From Rhytidiadelphus loreus (taxonomy: Eukaryota > Streptophyta > Bryopsida > Hypnales > Hylocomiaceae), in the NCBI GenBank assembly GCA_947034895.1, contig OX344764.1, forward strand, positions 5,394,001 to 5,458,000: 64,000 nucleotides of DNA, given 5' to 3'. A program made the position numbers and the translations under genes. Below the pieces are notes generated by a model that had not been told where the DNA came from, did not search any database, and was given only the letters and a program-made list of their open reading frames with translations. Within the stretch, counting starts at the first letter, position 1. Every line of letters starts with the position of its first letter. Below are positions 1 through 12,000 of the stretch, one piece after another.

Positions 1-110
1 ATAATAAATTAAAATTAAAAAAATTAAAAAATATATATTAAATTTTTAATAAAAAAATTTAAAAAATTTAAAAAATTTAAATTTTTTTAAATATATTAAA
101 AAATAATATT
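1..110. repeat. AT-only low-complexity tract
   Basis: Almost pure A/T with runs of A and T and no reading frame. It borders a small hairpin repeat that begins near 108. Confidence 0.8.
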
Positions 111-190
111 TGATGTGGCCGTTTTTTGGCCATGTCAAATCAGCATTCCTACAACGTTCCTGTAGTTCCCGCAGTCCAAGAACTCACAAT
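108..190. repeat. Dispersed repeat with GGCC hairpin, copy 1
   Basis: Contains the inverted repeat GATGTGGCC ... GGCCATGTC (loop GTTTTTT) followed by a stretch related to GAACTCAC. A related segment in the opposite orientation lies at about 52280-52385, where the hairpin is TGATGTGGCC-N7-GGCCACATCA and is preceded by GTGAGTTCC. The shared hairpin plus flank suggests two decayed members of one repeat family; class unknown. Confidence 0.5.
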
Positions 191-2220
191 CTCTTAAAAT
201 GTAGGAATCTCCCCTAATGCTGATAGATGACAAAGAATCTTTCTATGTAAGATAGAAGTGCAAATGTTCATCCTTGAAATTTTGTACAAAAAGGAGAGGT
301 CTTGCACAACAATTTAACCTTCAATGAATATTTTTTGTCTTTTTCAAGCAAATGATTCATACTTTATCAAGAGGGATGATTACTATGGTGACCAACTTGA
401 TATTTCAGGATTGAAGGAGATTTTCTCTGCTAGAAAGTAGCTAAAAGAAGAATTTCCTTGAAGCAAGGTATGGATCTTGTTGCTTACCTAAAATTTTTGT
501 GGTCAGGGCATGCAAAAGTAAATAGTGAATGACACTTTAACTTTACAGCCTAAATGTGGTACTTAGCAAGCCATATTCACTATTGAAGTGAGTCCAATAG
601 ATTCAAACATTCCAAAAAAATTCCAAAAAAATTCTTTATATCAATGATTTTATTAAAACGAATTTTGAAGGGCTTGGCTATCTTTTAACCCTTAAAGTCC
701 CAAGGCCTTTTTTCATCAAAAGACATTTAAAATTGTTATTTCTATTGCAAGGAACAATTTTTATTTTTATTTTTAATATCTAACGATAGGATCTTGTACA
801 AGACTATTATAAAAATGTGTGGAAGAAATTTCAAAAACTTTGACCACATAGATTACAAGATATTTGCATTTAAAGTAAAAAAAACAAGTTTTTTTCCACC
901 TTGCTTGACTAGATTATTTGGCTTTGAATCTTCTTCACTTAAAATTTTTGCACTATTGATTTTGATTTTCTAATTTTTTGTATTGAAGTTTTGAGTTGAG
1001 AGTTGGAAAATTTTCCAAAAAAATACCAATTGATATTTTCATTTTTAAGAAAATTGTTAAGTAGAAGTAAGTATAAGATTGAACAAAAAATTAAATTGTC
1101 AATATCTCTAAGATGGAATTAAAAACCACATATCCCAATGGGAAGATTGTTCTAGCAAACAAATTTAACCCTGTCTAAGAATTTTTTTGAAAAATTGTGA
1201 AAATTGCATTCACAAATGAATTCTATAAGTTATTTTCTTAAAAAGATCATTAGATGTGTTTTGGCATGCTAGGAGGGCCGTTTCAAGCTAGTTCCCGTTG
1301 TTGGGAACCAACTAGTGCTATTTGAAAAAAAAAAAAATTTAACCTTTAAAAAACTTTAACTATTAAAGTTTAAAACCAAAACTGTTAAAAAAATAATTTT
1401 TTCATTATAAAAAAATTAATTTTTTTTTTTAATGCTTGTTGATGTAGTAGTCACTTGACCATGTCAGCAAGTTGCATGGCAAAGATCCTAGAGTTTGGGA
1501 ACCTAGGGGAATGTAGGGGAACTTGCAACCCTTAACAGAAGCTGAAACTCATCTAATGGCTTAGATTGCCTCCAAAATGAGATTGTCTATAACTTTCTCA
1601 TTGTCCATTACTTTCTTATCATTAGTCCAAATATAATGAATAAAATCTTCTCATGTAGAAAAGAAATGTGATCTTTGAGAAAAAAAACTCAATTTTTTGT
1701 GATTTTTTTGTATTGCCTATTAAACTATTTTTTGGACTTAGGGTGGCATAACTTTTTCTCCTAGTCACCAGTTGAAATAAATATAACATTCTCATAAAGC
1801 TAATGTGATTTCTTACCTTCAATTTTTTTCCAAAAAATTGTGTCCAAAATTGACGTTTGATAAGCCTATTCAAAATTCCAAGAGTCCCAAAAGGGGACTT
1901 TGGAACTTTTAGGAGTTAAAGGTTAAGTCCTTAGAATGCAAGGGGAGGTAGATGTAGTTTTTGAATGGTTTTGAAAAATAAATTATAACATGAGTAGAAT
2001 CTAGACATCAAATTTTCATTTTTGCAATTTTTCATTTCCTTCCCATCCCTACGTGGATTTATTTACAACTACTGTATGCACAGTAACCATGAAGCATTAA
2101 GTGACCACACTAGTTGCATTGTTGAAAAATAAACAAAAGTTTCTTTTTGCAATGTACCACATACATTTTTTGTACCTTTAGTTGTAAGCTCTTAAAAACA
2201 TTTATAATTTAGATAGTGGA
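191..2220. other. AT-rich intergenic, no gene seen
   Basis: No open frame longer than about 80 codons, no splice-like coding stretch and no RNA gene recognised. The sequence resembles the other decayed repeat DNA of the window. Confidence 0.6.
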
Positions 2221-2224
2221 TGCG

Positions 2225-2330
2225 AACTCTCATAGCGGGGGTGCTATTTTGTGAGCCTTGGAGCGGGAGCCCAAGAGCTGTGAGCCTATGAGCCTCTGAT
2301 TTTAGAATTTTTGGAAGGAATTTTTTGGAT
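2225..2330 (+). repeat. Inverted-repeat arm flanking satellite array (left)
   Basis: Carries repeated short words (TTTGTGAGCC, AGCTGTGAGC, TATGAGCC) ending in an AT-rich run. The reverse complement of 4560-4690 carries the same words in a similar order, so the tandem array between them is bracketed by a diverged inverted repeat. Confidence 0.5.
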
Positions 2331-2539
2331 TAGGACCTATTACCGTGGATTAGAATGAGGGTGTTTTGGAGGCTGATTTTGAAAAGAATTATGGAAATGG
2401 AAAATTCTTGATGACAAAATACAACAAGGAATATTATATATATTAAGAGATTTTTTGAAAGGTCAAGGATTTGGAACTTTCAAAAAATTCAAATTTAAAA
2501 AAAAAAATCTATTATTTTTATTAATACTAATATTATTAT

Positions 2540-4290
2540 TTCACAACTCCATCACCCTAGAAACTCCTCTTGATATCTAGTGGTCCTTTGCATTTGAAGC
2601 TCTCAAAATTTTTATTTTTATTTTTTCAAATTTTTTTTCCATGACTTTGTCACATCTAGAAACCCCTCTCGATACCGAGTGTGGGACTCAAAAAAATTAA
2701 AAAAAATATTTTTTTTCTATTTTTTTTTCAAAAATATTTTCTATTTTTTTCTGACTTTATTACTTCTACAAACTTATCTTGGTACCGAAGGAACTATTGG
2801 AGACTTTCAGATTTGACACTCTCAAAAAAGAATTTAAAATAATAAAAAAAATATATATAATAATTAATTTTTCTCCAACTTTGGCACCCTCATACCCCTT
2901 TTGGTACCGAGATATCTTTTGCGTGTGTTAGGGTTTGTGACCCTCAAATTAAATAATAATTACTTTTTATTTTTTATTTATTTTGCTTGTTGAAAGTCCC
3001 AAACTCCAAACTTCTAAAAGTTGCAAAAAAATTTAAAAATTTAAAAAAAAGTGTTGACTTTTTTTTTTTTTTTTTTTTTTATAAAAGTCCCAAACTCCCA
3101 AACCCACAAGGCGTCTCTATACCAAGAGTTTTTTTTTGAGGTGACAAAGTTGAATTTAAGAAATAAATAAAATAAAATAAAATAAAATATTTAAATTTTG
3201 GTTGGAAGTCCCAAACCCCAAACCCTACTAGACGTCTTTGTACCGAGAGGGGTTTTGGAGGGTAACAAAATCGCAACAAAAAATTAAAAACAAAACAAAA
3301 CAATACTCATTTTGGGTTGAAAGTTCCAAACTTCAAACCCTGTCAAGGGTCTCTCGGTACCGAGAAACCCCTTGCGGAGTTTGGGGATTGGGAATCTCAG
3401 GGGAAAATAATAAAAAAAGAGATTTTTTTAAATTATTGAAAATTATTGAATTTCTTTTGCGACTTCATCACCCCCCAAAAAACCCTCTCGGTACAGAGAG
3501 ACCCTTGGCTGGATTTGGGGGTTTGAGACTTTCAATTAAAAAAAAAAAAAAACTTTTTTTTTTTTTTTTTTTTTCAATTTTTTTTTTTGCGACTTTGTCA
3601 TCTGAAAAAAACCCTCTCGGTAACGAGAGACCCCTAGCAAGGTTTGGGGATTGGGGACTTTCATTTTTTTTTAAATTAAATTTAGAAAAAAAAAAAATCT
3701 TTTTCTCTTAAGTTTTCTTTTTGGGACTTTGTCACCCCAAGAAACCCTTCTTGGTTCGAAGAGACCTCTTGTGGAGTTGAAAATTTAGGACTCTCAAAAA
3801 AAATTTAAACTAAAAAAAAAAAAAAAAAAAAAAGTGTTTTTTTATTGTATTTTTTCTACAACTTAATCACCCCAAGATATCCCTTTCAGTATTAATAAAT
3901 CCCTTGTGGGATTTTGGGTTTGGGACTCTTAAAAAAAAGAATAATTAAAAGATTTTACTTTTATTTATTTTTTCCTTATCACAACTTTGTAACCCCTTAA
4001 AACCCTATTTCATTACCGAAGGACTCCTTATGGAATCTAGAGTTTCGTACTCTCAAAATTAAAAATTAAAAACTAAAAAAAATCTATTATTTGTTTGTTT
4101 CCACAACTTTGCCATCTTAAGAATCCTCTTGCAAATTTGGGAGGAGGGGACTTTGAAAGCACTTTCTTTTTTATAATTTTCAAATTTTCTTTTTGAATGT
4201 GTGAATGTGTCACAACCCCATCACCTCCAAAAAAAACTTTAGGCACTAAGAAGTCCCTTTGGAGGTTTGGGAGGTAAGACATTCTAAAAA
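2540..4290. repeat. Diverged satellite array, ~110-120 bp unit, palindromic core
   Basis: About 14 units. Each has a segment like GACTTTGTCACCCC, then AGAAACCCTCTCGGTACCGA running into GAGACCCCTTG, then TTTGGGGATTTGGGACTTTC, separated by homopolymer A or T runs. The core CTCTCGGTACCGAGAG is itself palindromic. From about 2985 to 3340 the units are inverted relative to those on either side, so orientation switches at least twice. The predicted peptides here are homopolymer translation artefacts. Confidence 0.75.
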
Positions 4291-4559
4291 AAAATTCGTT
4301 TTTACGAGATGGTGTTTACTACATGAGTCCTCTATCAATTGTCCAAAATATTTGTTTTCCCTTGGAATTTTTTCAAAAGCTTGACCATGAACAAACATTT
4401 TCACAAGAAGAACAAAAATAGGCCTCGAGGTGGATTAAAGTTGTTGTCTGTCAACGTGCCAAGCCAAGCACGGTACATATGCCAGCAAGGCCCCACGGTC
4501 ATAGGTCCACGGTCATAGGGATAAAAATCAAAATCAAAATTTTGAAATGTCTTCATTTT

Positions 4560-4690
4560 TTCTTTGTTAGCTTCAAAAATTTCAAGTTTTTTTCAATTGA
4601 TGCTCTAGGCTCACAAAACGTACGCTCACAGCTCCTAAGCTCATGCTTTTATGCTCACAAACTAGCGTCGTTGCTCTCATAGGGATTAAG
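4560..4690 (-). repeat. Inverted-repeat arm flanking satellite array (right)
   Basis: Reverse-complement relative of 2225-2330 (words GGCTCACAAAA, GCTCACAGCT, GCTCATG). Just upstream, near 4484-4520, is a short direct duplication of CCACGGTCATAGG. Confidence 0.5.
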
Positions 4691-5955
4691 ATAATTTTAA
4701 TTACTTCACCTAAATGCTTCCAAATTGCAAAACGAGCATTCATTTGTACCTATTATTATTTGCCCAATTTTTTTTGGTTCCATCTTGTTCAAATCTAAGG
4801 ACTAATGAACCTAGTGGTCAAGTTCAACATTCCCTATTGAATAATTAACTAAAGCTAGAAAATGTGATTAAATAGTTGCCCAGAAACAAATGATTTTTCC
4901 ATACAAAATTTAAAAAAATAAAGTCCAAAATTTTGGCATCTATTTAAAAAAAAAAAAATTGTTGAATTTGACCAAAGGGTAGGGTATCCTAAATTTCCTA
5001 CATGTGTATTTTGGGACACTATATGAAAAGTTTATAAATAACGTATGTGCTAAAATTAAGTGTACCTAAAAAATTAAAAATTCTGTGCTTTCATGAATAG
5101 AATCAACACATTTTAGGCAAGAATATGTAATTGTAGTTACTTTACAAGAATTATATTTGAGGTGATTTTTTGATGCAATGTGATAAAGTACAAGCATCTA
5201 TTCCCAACCAAGCATCCCCAAACCAATATTGAAAATGTATAGGATGTGTACATGAATGCAATAAACAGTTCGGGGGGCATCATGTTGTTTAACTCCAAAA
5301 ATTCATATTGTATTATAGTATTGTTGTTATAGGTACTTTGACTTTTATTATGCAAAAAGAAGTAGCTATGCTACAAAGGTCTTTGTCTTTATAGCATTTA
5401 GTCACTTTGTGAATAAGGTCTTATTCATAGCGCATTTACACATACTCATAACTAAGTCAGTTTGGGACAATTACATCAACTTTATTTAGTATTTGAGGTT
5501 TATTGTCACCATGTAAAAGAGACCAATTTCTTAGTGAGAAATTTGGACTAAAGAGTAGGTGGTTCTAAAATCGACGTGGCTCTAAAAGCGATTTCTAACA
5601 GAGAGGTACATTTTACTTTCTTCAATGTACCAACAATGTACATTTCAAGAAGGGGTTGCTTCTAGAAACAATTGTGTTTCAACTTCAAATTTTTTTAAGT
5701 AATTCCACGAAGGTCCACAAAATATGTTCAAAACGACTGGGATTAGATGCTAATTCCATTTTTCTTCCTACCAAAATTGAGTGAAAATTGTATGAAGGAG
5801 TTTAGCTTCCCCATAAATGCAATTAGCTCTTAAAAGGTGGCTTTAAGAGCCTCCTACCTTAGTGTCCTCTAAGGGTTTCCAAAAATGCCCCTTTTCAAAG
5901 AATATTCTATCACATGGGATATTGCCACACCACCAGGTCAAGCTAAACAAAATAA
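4691..5955. other. AT-rich intergenic, nothing recognised
   Basis: Only short unsupported open frames; no domain, splice pattern or RNA gene seen. Confidence 0.55.
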
Positions 5956-6383
5956 GGGTAGTCACACCTTCTTCACTTGGTACTTGGAGAATGGAGAGTG
6001 GAAATGTGGCGGCTTCATGTTGGCTTCATGTTGGTAGAATATACTTAGTTGGATATACCTTCCGCACTCCTAGTCTTCACCTCCGGAGGTGAAGATTGGG
6101 AGTGCGGAAGATATATCCAACTAAGTGTATTCCTTTGTGCTCTACACTTTTACCTTTCATTGCCGCTTTACCTTTATTGTTGCCAATTTCCCTCCAACTT
6201 TACATCTAATCTTAGGTTTAGGTAAGTTGCTTCTCCACTTTTTTCATTCTCCACTCTCAACACATCTTTTAGGGGTGTCACACCTCCTTCACCCACCGTG
6301 GCTTCCCATTGGCTCCTCCAAACCCTCCCCAACTTCTCATTCTCCATTCTCCAAGTGCAAAGTGAAGAAGGTGTGACTACCCC
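5956..6383. mobile_element. Foldback/MITE-like element with terminal inverted repeats
   Basis: The left end GGGTAGTCACACCTTCTTCA is matched in inverted form at the right end (GAAGAAGGTGTGACTACCC); the match runs about 45 bases inward with a few differences. It contains no coding capacity. A second palindrome with ~46-base arms and no loop lies inside at 6039-6130, centred on CCTCCGGAGG at 6084/6085. No convincing target-site duplication was found. This is most simply a non-autonomous DNA transposon. Confidence 0.6.
6039..6130. repeat. Near-perfect palindrome inside foldback element
   Basis: Arms 6039-6084 and 6085-6130 are inverted copies with only a few mismatches and no spacer (ACTTAGTTGGATATA ... 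TATATCCAACTAAGT). It would form a long cruciform or RNA hairpin. Confidence 0.8.
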
Positions 6384-6599
6384 TACTGTAGCATACCAAA
6401 CCGTCTCTTTGTGCCACGAAAAAAGGCTTCGATCAGAAAAACAAAGGAGGATCAAGGAACATCATTCTGGAAGAGGAAGACATTGGAGGCTTATGAGAAA
6501 AGAAATTAAGGGAGGTCGGACAGACTGAAAGGCACCTTGAGCAAGCATGTCACTTTGGACATCCCCATCGTAGTTCTTACAATCCCTGACGTATTCACT

Positions 6600-7800
6600 C
6601 TCACTCTAGCTTGAGGGGCATATACAGTGCCACCATGTCATCGATCGATGGGTCGGTGCTCATGTATACCTGTGATAAACAAGGGCCTGAACTCAGGATC
6701 AGGAAGGATGAATTCACAGCACATACACCAGCAATTAAGTAGAGATCGATCCAAAAAACCCAGAGGCGGATCGATCAGAATCCACCAGGAGGAGGGCATG
6801 CAATGAAACGCTGCATACAATTGCAAGGAAGAGCTCAAGGCGGTAGTCAGACAAGTACCAGACTCCGGCGTCTTTGAACTTAGCCTCCCAACCCTCATTC
6901 TGGTACGTAGACTTCCAGAAAGATATCCTAGCTTGAACCTAAACCAAATGCGCACCAGGCCAGGAAAAACAATTAGCTCTCGATGTGGACGAGCTAGCGT
7001 ATCACAGCTATACATGGTCCAGAAATTTGTCAACGGGCTAGCAAATTTAGATAGTTACCGCCAAGACTACTATTCGAAGAACATCGCAGCAGTGGACATA
7101 GTAAAATTTTAATTAAAACTGGCGCACCAACATCGATAGGGTTGGCACAACTTACTTACTTTCCTATCCAAACAGCAGCTCGATCAAACATGCATGGCTT
7201 CACCACTCCCAAAAATGAATCCATTACCTGCCATCATACTTCTTCAAAATACTAGTACTGTTCTTTAATTGTGCTCAAGTGTAGGCTGGGGCCATTTCTT
7301 TTGCAAGGCCATAGTGAAAGATGCCTTCGCAAATCCCCGGATAGACTGCACTCAGATGACCAAACACATCAGATCGCTCAAGAAAAACTGTCTATGGGAA
7401 GAGCCAACGGCAACATCAGCTTTGGCCTTTGGCAGACATCATGAAATACGTTGAGGTAAACTCCAATAATGAAAACACTTCAAAGTTCTGTACGATGATC
7501 TGAAGGAGAAAACACGTACACCTCGATCATCGGTGTTTAAGATAGAAAGGGCAACTTACTTCACCAGCACCGTCATAGTGGTAGACATCCAATATCTCCA
7601 CCGTTGTCAGCTAGCTAGGTTCTGCAAACTCAAAAACAAATCAATAGTTTAGACATCAAGACTTCACGAATTCAGGGTCAATAATAGGTTCTTCATCACG
7701 TACAAAGCAACATAACGTTTTGCAACTAGACCTGCAGACAACTCGAATAGAAACCTTCAGATGACATGGAATCCTTGTAGTAGGACGACAGAAGTACAAC
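6600..7800. other. Gene-like but unassigned region
   Basis: Base composition is close to that of the two real genes and unlike the AT-rich flanks, and there are no long A/T runs. No protein family was recognised. A minus-strand frame stays open over 6735-6938 and looks protein-like. A plus-strand frame at about 7290-7454 is also open. It may be a remnant gene, a non-coding transcript or part of the upstream region of the synaptotagmin-like gene. Confidence 0.3.
6735..6938 (-). pseudogene. Exon-like fragment, unknown protein
   Basis: After an acceptor-like TTTAG on the minus strand, one frame stays open for 67 codons to a TAA at 6737-6735. Its composition is rich in aromatic and charged residues, including the segments FWKSTYQNEGWEAKFKDAG and VWYLSDYRLELFLAI. 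A possible donor GTATGC follows that second segment, which would make it an internal exon. I could not find partner exons or name a family, so it may be a remnant or chance. Confidence 0.25.
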
Positions 7801-8257
7801 TATTCACCTTTGGAATTTTGTTGTGAAAAGGGGAGGTCTTTGTCTACATGTCGTTTGGCTTCCAACAAGTGCTTTTACTATTTCTTAAGCCAATGATTCC
7901 CACAGTAATGAAAAGGGATGGTTTTCAAGGTCACCCGTTGGTCCTTTAACGTTTAAATTGTTTTCTTGTGGTTTCAAAATACAGCCCATTTTTTTTTTCT
8001 CCTCTTCAGTAATTCACAATACACTGAATCGTTGATTTACATAGAGTAGATAACCAGCTGAGTTGGTTGCAGGCTGAAGTCACAGGCAGTACTGTAAGTG
8101 CAATTACAGGGAAATCCGAAATATCATTAAAAATAGCGACAACTGAGATGCGCCAAGTGGCCTCGATCCGCCTGCCACATGGCACCACCCGGCCTCGCCA
8201 CAAATGGGCACTCGCCTGCTAAAGTTATTGTACAGTACTGCTCTTCGCTTACCTTAC

Positions 8258-8260
<3 letters not shown>

Positions 8261-8288
<28 letters not shown>
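8261..8288. repeat. (TC)14 microsatellite in probable 5' leader
   Basis: A pure TC tract about 790 bases upstream of the first codon at 9047, in a pyrimidine-rich stretch. Such CT-rich runs are common in plant leaders and near start sites, so it probably marks the transcription start region of the downstream gene. Confidence 0.75.
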
Positions 8289-8291
<3 letters not shown>

Positions 8292-8475
8292 TCTTCATCC
8301 CTGAGTGTGCTTGTCAAGTTGCTCGATTCCGTTGCTTCAATTCTGTTTACGATTGCGTTACTCTAATCCTCCGTAGCTGCGGCCGGCGTTGAGTGCACTG
8401 CTGTCCCTCCCCACTTTAATTCCTGCTTCCCCTGCTTCTCCTGATCGCACAGTTGCACACGCCCATTAAGCTCCT

Positions 8476-8957
8476 GTGAGTCTTCGAAACTGCAATCTTT
8501 TCAGTCTCTCGCCTTGCATTTCTCCTCTCTCTCTGTTAGCGCAAGTTTAGAATGTGAGGACCATAAGATTTTTAGCTTCTCCGGTTAGCTTTATCTTGGG
8601 TCTGATCGATAGGTTTTGTGACCAGAGCATAATGAAGGGATTAATTAAGTATGGGAGCATAAGAATTTGCTCAGTGTTAGAGAGGTTCATGTACGTTAGG
8701 GCTGTAGAATGTTATGGGATGCAGAATTCTGTTGTGCACTTTGTGTAGTAGGGTCATGAGATCGAGGTGAGTTTTTTTCTGTGGATGTCCTGTCTATGGA
8801 TGCGTTAAAATAGTGTAAAAATGAGACCTTTCAGGAAGGGTTCTTCACAACACAAAATTGTGGGCAAATTTACGGACAGTAAGTACACATGTAGAACTGC
8901 TTTGGCATACTAGAGATTCTCAGAATTGCCAGCTAAATAACCTAAATGGGTCTACAG
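8476..8957 (+). other. Probable 5'-UTR intron of the synaptotagmin-like gene
   Basis: A strong donor (CCT|GTGAGT at 8476) follows the pyrimidine-rich leader, and an acceptor (CTACAG at 8952-8957) lies 89 bases before the ATG at 9047. The segment between has no coding character. The splice is inferred from consensus only. Confidence 0.4.
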
Positions 8958-9046
8958 CATCGATGCAATCATCCTGAAAATTCAGCTCCATTTCGGTGGC
9001 GTGGTCTTATTCCACGAACGAACTTGTGCAGACTGGTCACAACCCA

Positions 9047-12000
9047 ATGGCAACCTCGCAACCTTACAACTCCAGTCCTCCCCCGGACGCTGCCGAACAG
9101 GAACGTCTCCTCCCCGCTTCTGGCCGGCAACGGCAGGCCCAAGTTGCCGGCCTCGCAACCCCGTCCACTGCCGGTGCCAGTTCATCAGACACACCACCCG
9201 CTCCACGGGAAACCAAAGCCAACTCCAGGGTACCACCAGCGGGTGCCAAGCCAGCGTCCATCCCAGCGACGAAGAGCGGCAATGTGTTGAACTACCGAGT
9301 GGCTAACGAGACGGCCCGGCGGAAGGATGACGACTCGTCATCAGCACAGGGTGCGATGCTGGGCGTGACGGGGTTGCTGCGGAACCCGCGCAACCGGCTG
9401 TACTTTGCCACGTTAGTGGCCGTTATGCCCTTTTTTATTTCCTTCAGTTTCTATGTGAGCCAGTTCTCGTTCCTGGGGCAGTTTGGTATTGGCATTTTGT
9501 GTGGGTTGTGTATGCAAGGAGTGTTCTTCTTGTACACCTTGCATCGGAAACACCAACGCAAGAGCAAGGTACTCTTAAACCCATGTGTGAAATTGCAAAT
9601 TTCTTGATATATATTTCGCACCAATTCATGTAAATCACAATGCCTGGGAGCTAGCTAGAGAATGTGGGTAACTTCACATTCTTGAACTGAAAAAATGTGG
9701 AATTGCCTGGAAGAAGGACCCAAGCCTTACCATTCAAAAATGTTACGAGCTTTATGATTCATGGTTGTAACTTTTGATTTATTGGTTCTTGGGCGGCAGA
9801 CGGTGCAAATAGCGCAAATGGCAACTTTGGATGCTGACCAACTGAAAATTATTCTTCCCACTCTGGAGTCATTCCCCAGATGGATCTCATTCACGGATTT
9901 CGAAAAGGTGAGTTTGGGGTACAGTTACAGGGATTAATTATTTTGAGCTCGAAGATGAAGCTCAGTTAGTTTTCCAAAAAATTGAAAGTGTGCAATTGGT
10001 GTTTGAATAGAATTTTCCTGGCTAGATTATGGTTAGTTTGAAACTCGGCTGTCTCCATAACATTCTCAAAGAGGTGGGGAGGATGTTCTGTTTGAATGGA
10101 GTCCAAAACATCATGCTTATAACTGCATTACAAGATGCAAGGAACCCATTTTGAATACTGTGATGTAATAATCCCTGCAAATTCTGCTGGGTAATTTAAT
10201 TTTTTTGGTTTTTATGAGCAGATGGACTGGCTCAACAAGACGATGACCAAATTGTGGCCCTACATTGACCAGGTTCGTGTTAGTGACAGTCGATGAATTT
10301 ACTGTTGTGGAGTTATCATTCTGACTCTAATTTATTCTCAAAATATTGAGCAAGTTTCTTTCAAGTTTATCATTCAACTAATGGTAGGGTGATGGTGTGG
10401 GTGTTTAGGCAGCCGGAGATTTAATCAAAGAGAAAGTGCAGCCCATTCTGGATCAATATGCCATGGGAATCATTCAGAAGCTTGAGTTGAAGGAGGTTGC
10501 ATTTGGCAATAAAGCTCCACAAGTAACTGGTACATAAGCTTTACTCTAATTTGACTCATCATTCTGCTTTTGATTCAGGCTGGGGATTTATTAATTAACT
10601 GGTACATGTATGATTAACTCCAACTAAGTAAGTTGTTTCTATAATTGATGTCTGAGTGGTGCAGGTGTGAGGCTCTCTCCTGGTTTAGAAGATGAGACTG
10701 TCCTGGAGATTAAGTTTTTCTGGCAAACTTCCAAGGAGGGTGTGGTTCTTTCCGTTGATTTCCCCGGTCCCAACTATAAAGTGCAGGTTTGTGTTCATTG
10801 AAATGTAGAGATTATTCTATGAGTAATTGTTCTAGACTACTAATTTTTTCAATTTTTCTGATACATCGATTATACGTTAATCGAAAGAAACAAAACAAAA
10901 AAATTGTAGATATTCTCAACTTCTAGAGCTGCATGGAATTGACAACATCTATTTTTTGAATCAATTGTGTCTCTCCTCGTTGGCAAGGGAGAGGAAGTTT
11001 ATATCCCATGAATGGGATCTTTGATCTGGATCAGGGTATTTGAGAGTCAATGAAACAACTTGAGCCTCGTTATGCTCTCGATCGAGACTCTTGGCTCTTG
11101 AAGGTCAATTAGTTCATGTGCAGCTCTGATGAATTCTATGTGAATCGAATGTGCAGCTCAAGAACTGGCACTTGGAGGGGACTGCGAAGCTCATTTTCAA
11201 GCCATTGACGGGAACTATACCCGGGTTTGGGGCTGTCTTGGTGTCGTTAACTGAACCTGTAAGCTCTCTTCCTTCTCCATTTTTCATTCTAATTAGCAAG
11301 TCTATCATGGTCTCTTTTCCTCCCATGAAAATAGACATCCTCCTAGTGAAATGTCAGTGGCTCCTTAAATTAAAAAAATCCATTCAAGAATCTTGGGGAA
11401 AGATATTCCATCCTTTTGGTGAAATGTGATAGACCTAAAAAGCTAAGATCTGTCTTTTGTCACTTGAGCTGATGAATGTTTTAATATTGGTTTGCTGACT
11501 GTTTGCCTTTTCTTGTTTCCACTCAAACAGCCTGATTTTGACTTCGACCTGAAATTCTTGGGCGGAGATATTGCAGCTTTACCCGGAGTGGAGAAGATGA
11601 TTGATGTAAGTAAGATGATTGGTGTTGGGATTGGTGTTGGTATCTTTTCTTGGAGTATATTATCTTACTAATTTTGATTGATTGCATGTCAAATTAGTTT
11701 GGCTCATGGAGTGTATGAACCGCTATAAGTGCACTGAAGTTTATATTTTGGATGATAAATGAAATAGAGTGCTTCATTGTGATACGTTTTCGAAATAACT
11801 TCTCATCATCCGAATCCAAAGTAATGCTTGAATCTTTGAAGAATATCCTTCCTTAATGACGGGTTTGATAAATTGAGTTAGATAACATATTGTGTAATTT
11901 TTTTTACGTATGTACGTGTGATCTAATTGATAGAACTATCTAGCAGACTCTTCATTCTGATGAGCTGCTCTTCTTCTTCTGATTGAACTTGTGCAACTTT

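Noticed and set aside
3238..3711. 157-codon plus-strand open frame
   Set aside because: It runs through the satellite array; the peptide is Lys/Phe homopolymers and repeat-derived words.
8946..9306. Overlapping open frames in three phases over the first synaptotagmin exon
   Set aside because: Shadows of the GC-rich true frame; only the 9047 frame continues into the SMP exons.
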